DNA of 64,000 nt from Planococcus sp. ISL-110. Lineage in GTDB: Bacteria; Bacillota; Bacilli; Bacillales_A; Planococcaceae. Positions 58,333 to 64,000 of the stretch are shown here, piece by piece. Below the pieces are notes generated by a model. It was not told the DNA's origin. It saw only the letters and a list, made by a program, of their open reading frames with translations, and ran no database searches. How positions within the stretch are numbered: position 1 is the stretch's first letter; every line of letters starts with the position of its first letter. The DNA lies in assembly GCF_018613575.1 (NCBI RefSeq), contig NZ_JAGGPX010000008.1, positions 31,661 through 95,660 of the forward strand. The letters run 5' to 3'. A program made the translations under genes and the position numbers.

Positions 58333-60441
58333 ATGAAACCAGTGATAGTCGCTGAAAAACCGAGTCAGGCCAAAGCCTATGCAGAAGCGTTCAAAACTAT
58401 TAAACGTGACGGCTATATTGAAGTTGCACCTGATGCGATTTTTCCGCAAGGTGCCTATATCACATGGGGCATCGGACACCTTGTGGAATTAAAAGAACCA
58501 AAGGCCTATGATCCGAAATGGGGCAGGTGGTCACTGGCTGCGCTGCCGATTTTGCCGGATACCTACCAGTTCCAGGTGGCGAGAGGCAAGGCACAGCAAT
58601 TTGGCATCATTAAGAAATTGATTTTTCAAACCGATACGGTCATCAACGCCTGTGACGTTGACCGGGAAGGGTCCAATATATTCTATAGCATCTATTACCA
58701 GACGGGTGCCAAAAACAAGAAGATTCAACGGTTATGGATCAATTCACTAGAAGCCGATGAAGTCAGGAAAGGTTTTCAGGAGCTTCGGGACAACCGGCAG
58801 GACCTGCTATTGTACCAGGAAGCCAAAGCCCGCCAAATCAGCGATTGGCTGGTTGGCATGAACGGATCCCGCTTGTATTCGCTACTGCTTCAGGAAAAAG
58901 GCATTCGCGAAGTCTTTGCCATTGGCCGTGTCCAGACGCCGACTGTATTTCTAATCTATCAGCGCGAAAAAGAAATTGAAGCGTTTGTTCCGGAGCCTTT
59001 TTATGAAATCGAAGGCGTTTTTGACGCGGAAAAAGACCGCTACAAGGGCAAGGCGAAGCTCCGTGCAAAAGAGTGGAAAGAAGCGGAAGAGCTCTTGGCT
59101 AAACATGCCATTGCCGCCAAAGAAGAAGGCATCGTGGCACAGGTCAAGACCACAGAAAAGCGCACACCGCCGCCACAGCTTCATTCCTTATCAACTTTGC
59201 AGGCAGCAGCCAACCGAAAATGGAAATACAGTCCGGCTAAAGTTTTGTCTGTCATGCAGGGATTGTACGAAAAAAAACTTGTCAGCTACCCAAGAACCGA
59301 TACCCAGCACATTACGCCGGGCGAGTTCAGTTATTTGGCCGGGCAAGTTGAAAAATACCAGCAGCTGATCAACGCGCCGTTCCCGATTTCTTCCAAAGCT
59401 CCAAAAAAGCGGTTCGTGGACAGCTCTAAAGTCCAGGAACATTACGCCATCATACCAACAAAAACCATACCGACAGCCAGAAAACTGGAGGGGTTGGCAA
59501 AAGACGAGCGCAATTTATATGAAGAAGTATTGCGGACAACATTGGCGATGTTCCATAAAGATTACCGATATGCCGAAACCAAGGTGACGACAGACGTCAA
59601 AGGGCTGGCGTTTTTCACAACTGGCAAAACCGAACTTGAAAAAGGCTGGAGAGAGCTATTTCCTCCAGCCAAGGAAGTAAAGCAGGAGCCCTCTTTGCCT
59701 GAGTTGCGCGAACAGGAACGGGTGAAAAGCAAGATCGACATAAAAGAAAGCATGACAATGCCGCCAAAACCCTATACGGAGGGTCAGTTGATCGCCATGA
59801 TGAAGACCTGTGGGAAGTTTGTCGAAGATGTGGAAGACACCGAGATCCTCAAGGAAATTGAAGGGCTTGGAACGGAAGCGACAAGAAGCGGCATTATCGA
59901 AACAATCAAACGCCATGGATACATTTCAGTCACCAAAAATATCGTTTCGATTACGGCAAAGGGGCGAATCCTCTGCCAATCGATCGAAGGAAACTTACTG
60001 TCCAGCCCATCGATGACCGCAAAATGGGAGACTTATTTGAAGAAAATCGGCAAAGGTGAAGGTTCAGCGGAAGTCTTTCTGGCGACCATCGCCAAGTTTA
60101 TCCAGAAACTGCTCGATGAAGTGCCGGAGCAAATGCAGAGAAACGGCTTGCCGGAACAGATGCTGACGCCAGACGGCAAGGACGAAATCGCTCCGTGTCC
60201 GCGTTGCAAGACTGGCATGATCGTGTCACGAAGAGGCTCTTACAATTGCACAGAACACGCCAACGGCTGCAAGCAATCCTTTCCCGCTACTTTTTTGAAA
60301 AAGCGGTTGACGGCCAAGCAGATCGAGTACCTGTGCACAAGAGGGAAGACGCCGATCATTAAAGGCTTTGTTTCAAAGAATGGCAAGAAATTCAATGCCA
60401 AGCTGGTGCTGCAAGACGGTAAGTTAAAAATGGAGTTTTAA
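58333..60441 (+). CDS. topB: DNA topoisomerase III
   Basis: A 702-residue type IA topoisomerase. TOPRIM domain at the N-terminus (VIVAEKPSQAKAYAEAF ... VINACDVDREGSNIFYSIYYQTG), the central domain with the active Tyr319 in KLVSYPRTDTQHI, and a C-terminal zinc-type segment (CPRCKTGMIVSRRGSYNCTEHANGC) and a second TopB repeat (FLKKRLTAKQIEYLCTRGKTPIIKGFVSKNGKKFNAKLVLQ). Relaxes and decatenates single-stranded-linked DNA, acting in recombination and replication. Length matches Bacillus TopB. ATG at 58333 with AAGGAAAGGAAG upstream. Divergent from the oxidoreductase; no terminator seen after it. Confidence 0.95.
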   Translation: MKPVIVAEKPSQAKAYAEAFKTIKRDGYIEVAPDAIFPQGAYITWGIGHLVELKEPKAYDPKWGRWSLAALPILPDTYQFQVARGKAQQFGIIKKLIFQTDTVINACDVDREGSNIFYSIYYQTGAKNKKIQRLWINSLEADEVRKGFQELRDNRQDLLLYQEAKARQISDWLVGMNGSRLYSLLLQEKGIREVFAIGRVQTPTVFLIYQREKEIEAFVPEPFYEIEGVFDAEKDRYKGKAKLRAKEWKEAEELLAKHAIAAKEEGIVAQVKTTEKRTPPPQLHSLSTLQAAANRKWKYSPAKVLSVMQGLYEKKLVSYPRTDTQHITPGEFSYLAGQVEKYQQLINAPFPISSKAPKKRFVDSSKVQEHYAIIPTKTIPTARKLEGLAKDERNLYEEVLRTTLAMFHKDYRYAETKVTTDVKGLAFFTTGKTELEKGWRELFPPAKEVKQEPSLPELREQERVKSKIDIKESMTMPPKPYTEGQLIAMMKTCGKFVEDVEDTEILKEIEGLGTEATRSGIIETIKRHGYISVTKNIVSITAKGRILCQSIEGNLLSSPSMTAKWETYLKKIGKGEGSAEVFLATIAKFIQKLLDEVPEQMQRNGLPEQMLTPDGKDEIAPCPRCKTGMIVSRRGSYNCTEHANGCKQSFPATFLKKRLTAKQIEYLCTRGKTPIIKGFVSKNGKKFNAKLVLQDGKLKMEF

Positions 60442-60451
60442 AATTATTGCT

Positions 60452-60565
60452 ATATAAGTTGAACTAATTATTTATAATAGGTACTACTCTGCTGCGGATA
60501 TTCCGCAAACCAGCTCCGCTTTCGGGCACACAGGAAATAGCACCTGCAGTTTCAGAAGCTTGATT
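60452..60565. repeat. partial copy of the TIR repeat (left end)
   Basis: Starts with TATATAAGTTGAA (60452-60464) and continues into GATATTCCGCAAACCAGCTCCGCTTTCGGGC, matching the inverse of the 44.7 kb copy. No right terminus; right limit approximate. It fills the gap between topB and the PLP lyase gene. Confidence 0.65.
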
Positions 60566-60643
60566 GGTTGCAATGACCCGTGCCTTTCTTTAATAATGAA
60601 AACCGAAGGCAAAGCAAAACATCCAAGCGAAAGGGAGTTTCGT

Positions 60644-61867
60644 ATGAAATATAATTTTGATGAAATTGTCAACAGAAGAGGCACTTACTCCATGAAATGG
60701 GATGGAGGAGAACTGATCAAGCAGTTTGGACTGACGGAAAGATACGATGAAGAAACCATTCCGTTATTTACTGCCGATATGGATTTACCGGTTCCCCAAC
60801 CATTAGTTGAAGCTTTACATAAAACAGTGGACCATCGGATTTACGGGTATTCGGTTTTTCCGGATGAGTATTTTGATGCTATCCAATCATGGCTGCAAAA
60901 ACGGCATGGCTGGAAAGTGGAAAAAGAGCAGATTGTCTACAGCCCGGGAACCGTTCATGCATTGAATATTGCTGTTAAGGCATTTACAAATTTGGAAGAA
61001 GGCATTATCATCCAACGTCCAGTTTATCCTCCTTTCACTTCAGTGATTGAAGGAAATGGCCGGAAAGTAGTGAATAACGCGCTGAAAATAGATGACGTTG
61101 GCTATTACTCAATCGATTTCGAGGATTTTGAAGCGAAAGCAAAAGATGACAATACGACAATGTTCATCTTGTGCAATCCGCATAATCCGACAGGGAGAGT
61201 TTTCAACGAAGAAGAGCTGAAAAAAATGGCTGCTATCTGCCATGAGAACAATGTATTGATTGTAGCCGATGAAATTCATGGAGATTTGCTTCGCCGCGGA
61301 AAGCATTTTATTCCGATGGCCAAAGCAGCCAATCAGATCGATCACATCATTACCTGCACAGCCATCAACAAAACCTTCAATGTTGCGGGGTTGCATTGTA
61401 CCAATGTCATCATCACAGACGAAGAGCTGCGGACCAAGTTCGCCACAGAAATGGGCATGCAATTAGCATCTCCATTTGCCATTGCGGCTTTGATTGCGGT
61501 CTATAACGAAGGCGAAGACTGGCTGGAACAGCTGACCGATTATGTTGATGGAACAATGGTTTACATCAAAGAGTTTTTGGCTGAAAATATGCCTGAAGTG
61601 AAGGTATCCATTCCTGAAGGGACGTATATCATGTGGCTGGATTTTAGTGGCTACGGGATATCAGCAAAAGATATTCATGACCGCATATACAATAAAGCGA
61701 ATGTCTTGCTGGAGGACGGTAGTATGTTCGGCGAAGAAGGGGAGTTCTACCAACGGATCTGTACACCTTCTCCGCGTCCGCTCATTCAGGAGGCAATGGA
61801 AAGAATAGCTGCTGAATTTGAAGATATCTCCCAAAAGCAGTTGGTGGAAAAATCGGACAATCAATAA
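60644..61867 (+). CDS. patB: PatB/MalY-type cystathionine beta-lyase
   Basis: A 407-residue fold-type I PLP enzyme: YNFDEIVNRRGTYSMKWDG, PLFTADMDLPVPQPLVEAL, YSPGTVHALNIAVKAFT, the Asn-rich CNPHNPTGRVFNEEEL, and the Schiff-base lysine in CTAINKTFNVAGLHCTNVII. MalY/PatB proteins cleave the C-S bond of cystathionine or cysteine; Bacillus PatB is also tied to cysteine metabolism, which suits the sulfur genes nearby. True start ATG at 60644 with AAAGGGAG upstream; the frame extends 28 codons into the repeat. No terminator right after it. Confidence 0.87.
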   Translation: MKYNFDEIVNRRGTYSMKWDGGELIKQFGLTERYDEETIPLFTADMDLPVPQPLVEALHKTVDHRIYGYSVFPDEYFDAIQSWLQKRHGWKVEKEQIVYSPGTVHALNIAVKAFTNLEEGIIIQRPVYPPFTSVIEGNGRKVVNNALKIDDVGYYSIDFEDFEAKAKDDNTTMFILCNPHNPTGRVFNEEELKKMAAICHENNVLIVADEIHGDLLRRGKHFIPMAKAANQIDHIITCTAINKTFNVAGLHCTNVIITDEELRTKFATEMGMQLASPFAIAALIAVYNEGEDWLEQLTDYVDGTMVYIKEFLAENMPEVKVSIPEGTYIMWLDFSGYGISAKDIHDRIYNKANVLLEDGSMFGEEGEFYQRICTPSPRPLIQEAMERIAAEFEDISQKQLVEKSDNQ

Positions 61868-61905
61868 GTTATCTGAAATAGCTCGCAGTTTAATTTTTAT
61901 AAGTT

Positions 61906-61934
61906 CTTTACCTTCAGTTTGAGGTTTAGTATAA
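61906..61934 (+). promoter_or_regulatory. orphan sigma-A promoter
   Basis: TTTACC, 17 bases, perfect TATAAT, 38 bases after patB. A transcript from about 61941 would run to the terminator at 62068-62110. Confidence 0.6.
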
Positions 61935-61940
61935 TATAAG

Positions 61941-62110
61941 GACTTGGAAAACAGTAGCGTTTCCGACTTGGTATAAAATTCCATTCATCGATTATGAACG
62001 ATGTCCATATGACATTTAATTTTATATCTTGGTTAAATATTTCAGACAATAGAGCTGATATAAAAGCCGAAAAGAATGCCTTGAACAGAGGCGTTTCTTT
62101 TCGGCTTTTT
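61941..62110 (+). ncRNA. candidate small RNA or transcription-attenuated leader
   Basis: A stretch of about 170 bases between a sigma-A-like promoter and a strong terminator, with no open frame of note. It can fold: GGAAA/TTTCC, CATCG/CGATG, GGAC (61939-61942) with GTCC (62002-62005) around both, then TTATATC/GATATAA. No known riboswitch class was recognised. It could be a leader for the small gene at 62143 or a free-standing RNA. Confidence 0.4.
62068..62110 (+). terminator. strong intrinsic terminator
   Basis: AAGCCGAAAAGAATGCCT pairs with AGGCGTTTCTTTTCGGCTT across a short loop, followed by TTTC. Confidence 0.9.
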
Positions 62111-62142
62111 CTATTTCTGAAAAAGAAGGGAAGCGATTTTTT

Positions 62143-62334
62143 ATGTATTACTTCGTGGATCACAAGAAAAAGAAGATTCATCAACGGCAATTTGCAGGAG
62201 ACCGGTGCGGATTTGTAGAAACGCCTGTGGAAAAAAGAGAATTTACTGATCGTGCTGACTATATCGAACAGCTGGAGGAAAAGGATTCGTATGAATTTTG
62301 TCCCCATTGCCAACAGGTTCAAATCATTAGCTAG
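62143..62334 (+). CDS. small protein with a C-terminal CxxC motif
   Basis: A 63-residue protein (MYYFVDHKKKKIHQRQFAGDRCGFVETPVEKREFTDRADYIEQLEEKDSYEFCPHCQQVQIIS). The CPHC pair near the end could bind zinc or be redox active. AAGAAGGGAAG lies about 10 bases before the ATG, and a terminator follows the gene, so it is plausibly real although short. The family is not known to me. Confidence 0.6.
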   Translation: MYYFVDHKKKKIHQRQFAGDRCGFVETPVEKREFTDRADYIEQLEEKDSYEFCPHCQQVQIIS

Positions 62335-62389
62335 AAAAGCTTTTGCCTAACATTTAATGCGAAGGAATGAACGGTTAAGCTCTATACAA

Positions 62390-62463
62390 AAAAACAGAGA
62401 CAGCTCAAATTACTTGAGTCTGTCCCTGGTCCGAGAAGTCAGCTGAGAGCTGGCTTCTTTTTG
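62390..62463. terminator. pair of convergent terminators
   Basis: GAAGTCAGCT/AGCTGGCTTC with TTTTT (62434-62463) serves the forward small gene. Read on the reverse strand, GGGACAGACTCAAG/TTGAGCTGTCTC followed by TGTTTTTTT ends the reverse DUF2294 gene. Confidence 0.8.
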
Positions 62464-63159
62464 TTATTTAGCGATTCCCAGCAGCACGACAATATAACCT
62501 TTGTCCGTGATGAAGTTCCAGTCAAGAAAGACTTCCATAATTGGCTGCTTCAAAATGGCTTCAATGCGTGTCTGCAATAATAATCTGCGTTCCAAAGGAC
62601 GCTTGACCAATTTCAATTCTTCAATAAAGCCTCCACGGATCAGCTCTTTTTCGATTTCGACAAAAATTCCCGACCGTTCGATCAATAGTGTGCGGTTGTT
62701 TAACCAGTACAACTCAGTCGATTCGGGTGTTTTTTGAGCTTTTCGGCTGGCCTCGTTCACTTCATTACGAACGCTCTCCACTTCAATGTCCGAGTCCCAT
62801 TCAAACTCTTCGGCTGGCGACTTGTCAGCCATGACAGCCAAAATCATGCCTGTCTGATCGTCTAAGTTCCAGTCTGCGTAGACATTTTCGACTTCCAGTT
62901 TTCCGATTTTCCATAAATCCAATTTGATATCCGAGGCCAACTGATTCATCAGCAGGTCCCGCGTCTCCAGAACTCTTCGGTATTCCTGCTGTCTCAGCAG
63001 GATTTTTTCAGTAGGAGCCAAAAATCCGCGAAGATGGATGGAGATAAAAGGCGGTTTCACTGTGACGAATACCGATGTAGGGCCTTTTCCAAAATGGTCG
63101 CGCAATAAAGTGGAAATATAGCTGCCGACTTTAGTGTGTATTGTTTTTTCATTAGACAT
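62464..63159 (-). CDS. tandem DUF2294 (YbcI-like) protein
   Basis: A 231-residue protein that appears to contain two DUF2294-like units. The first is clear (KVGSYISTLLRDHFGKGPTSVFVTVKPPFISIHLRGFLAPTEKILLRQQEYRRVLETRDLLM ... ENVYADWNLDDQTGMILAV). The second (about 130-231) is diverged but repeats the end pattern (MEVFLDWNFITDKGYIVVLL). YbcI-type proteins are found next to bicarbonate or dissolved-inorganic-carbon transporters in some bacilli, but not here. No signal peptide. AAGGAGAC precedes the ATG at 63159. Confidence 0.78.
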   Translation of the reverse strand: MSNEKTIHTKVGSYISTLLRDHFGKGPTSVFVTVKPPFISIHLRGFLAPTEKILLRQQEYRRVLETRDLLMNQLASDIKLDLWKIGKLEVENVYADWNLDDQTGMILAVMADKSPAEEFEWDSDIEVESVRNEVNEASRKAQKTPESTELYWLNNRTLLIERSGIFVEIEKELIRGGFIEELKLVKRPLERRLLLQTRIEAILKQPIMEVFLDWNFITDKGYIVVLLGIAK

Positions 63160-63462
63160 GATTAGGTCTCCTTTTAGTCATAGCTGCGGTCAATTTGGAC
63201 TGCCAGCTTACAATGGTGCATATCCCTTTGCGCTCCATTTACTTAGTGGAGAAAGATCACCCAATCCTGCAACCAGAGAATAGCTTCAGTAAAAGACATC
63301 CAGCTTAATGGGCTTAATTATAAGGGGTTTTCGCTATTATATAAAGAAATGAACAAAAGATATTGAGGTTTTGATATTTGATTTATTTAGCAACAATAAG
63401 AAATGTGTGTAAAAAGAAGTAGTCCAATGGAATTAGACTGCAGGTTTTTCCTGCTGTTTTTT
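63160..63462. other. intergenic region before DUF2243 gene
   Basis: AT-rich stretch with no credible gene. A hairpin GCAGG-TTTTT-CCTGC followed by TGTTTTTTG (63440-63462) could be a weak terminator. A reverse ORF at 63387-63578 has no ribosome site. Confidence 0.4.
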
Positions 63463-63488
63463 GTTTTGTACCGGTACAATAAGGGTAT
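63463..63488 (+). promoter_or_regulatory. sigma-B-like promoter with a perfect palindrome in the spacer
   Basis: GTTTTG (63463-63468), 14 bases, GGGTAT (63483-63488) fits GTTTAA-N13-15-GGGTAT. The spacer overlaps TTGTACCGGTACAA (63466-63479), a perfect 14-base inverted repeat and possible operator. Confidence 0.55.
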
Positions 63489-63558
63489 TATTTGGAAAAA
63501 AACTGCAATGGACTTGATTCGTCTTAAAACAGCCCATCCAACGCGAGAGGAGTATTCC

Positions 63559-64000
63559 ATGCCTTCACATACGGTCAAAACTACTGACTATACAAAAGAA
63601 AGAAACCGGAGAGTCCATGCCAAAAGGAATGTCTGGTCAGGACTCTTATTTGGAATCGGCTTAGTGGCTTTCATAGATGAAGCGGTATTTCATCAACTGC
63701 TGCATTGGCATCATTTCTATGATAGGTCTACAACGGACGCCGGATTGGTTTCAGATGGTTTTTTTCATGCCTTCAGCTGGTTTGCGACCGTAGCTTCTTT
63801 GTTTCTTTTGGCCGACCTTCAGCGGCGCAAAGCCTGGTGGCCGAAGCGATGGTCAGGCGGCGTGCTGCTTGGCGCTGGAGCTTTTCAGCTTTACGACGGC
63901 GTCGTTTACCATAAACTATTGGCGCTTCATCAAATCCGTTACGGAGTGGATTTGCTGCCATACGATCTTACCTGGAATATAACAGCAGTGATTTTGCTGT
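63559..64000 (+). CDS. DUF2243 membrane protein (partial, runs off the window)
   Basis: The first 147 residues of a DUF2243 family membrane protein: MPSHTVKTTDYTKERNRRVHAKRNVWSGLLFGIGLVAFIDEAVFHQLLHWHHFYDRST. The GxxAFIDExVFHQLLxWHH motif, with its many histidines in a membrane helix pair, is the family hallmark. DUF2243 genes often sit near CtaG-type cytochrome assembly genes; the role is unknown. ATG at 63559 with GAGAGGAG 7 bases upstream; the reading frame is open at the window end. A sigma-B-like promoter upstream suggests general-stress control. Confidence 0.82.
   Translation, partial: MPSHTVKTTDYTKERNRRVHAKRNVWSGLLFGIGLVAFIDEAVFHQLLHWHHFYDRSTTDAGLVSDGFFHAFSWFATVASLFLLADLQRRKAWWPKRWSGGVLLGAGAFQLYDGVVYHKLLALHQIRYGVDLLPYDLTWNITAVILL

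Overview
The window reads as chromosome of a low-to-moderate GC Gram-positive bacterium, most likely Planococcaceae (Planococcus or Planomicrobium type). The reasons are strong Shine-Dalgarno sites before nearly every gene, many intrinsic terminators, Bacillus-type regulators and sites (WalR box, cre, CstR, S-box), and above all a C30 carotenoid cluster (crtM, crtN, crtP, glycosyltransferase, cruF) of the kind that colours planococci. The genus is an inference from protein recognition; no 16S gene is present. I saw no tRNA, rRNA, CRISPR, prophage or insertion sequence.

Layout. 0-10 kb: gltD, a small secreted protein, a cupin/HD-GYP protein, a YtxH-like protein, a conserved ATP-grasp / alpha-E / transglutaminase pair (the last two fused), the RNA helicase DbpA and a LysM-3D wall protein with a WalR box. 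10-18.4 kb: seven carotenoid genes in two convergent operons, almost every junction an ATGA overlap. 18.7-22.6 kb: an RpiR-type regulator and a polar amino acid ABC transporter, then a CBS protein. 23.4-29.6 kb: a TetR regulator, a carnitine-to-glycine-betaine pathway (carnitine dehydrogenase, BKACE cleavage enzyme, betainyl-CoA thioesterase) and a quaternary-amine ABC transporter; the two promoters carry the same sequence between -35 and -10. 30-39 kb: housekeeping and stress genes, an aldehyde dehydrogenase with DUF779, a Fic toxin with its small inhibitor, an AAC(3)-like acetyltransferase, a thioesterase, a cluster of DnaA boxes, a SEC-C protein and a signal peptidase.

39-44 kb: methionine economy, with mtnE and mtnU divergent and then an S-box (SAM) riboswitch controlling metNIQ. 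45.4-52.3 kb: a CitA/DcuS-type two-component system followed by a tctCBA tricarboxylate transporter behind a cre-overlapped promoter, and an SLC13-type permease whose start looks frameshifted. 52.4-57.5 kb: a persulfide/sulfane-sulfur regulon (DUF302, cstR, DsrE2, two rhodaneses, TusA-rhodanese, rhodanese-persulfide dioxygenase, TusA, TauE exporter) with CstR-type operators. 57.5-64 kb: an NAD(P)-binding protein, topoisomerase III, a PatB/MalY-type lyase, a promoter-to-terminator unit that may be a small RNA or leader, a duplicated DUF2294 protein and a truncated DUF2243 membrane protein with a sigma-B-like promoter.

Two dispersed intergenic repeat families are present: one with perfect 13-bp terminal inverted repeats (23.0, 44.7 and 60.5 kb), and one GC-richer element (14.0 and 30.0 kb).
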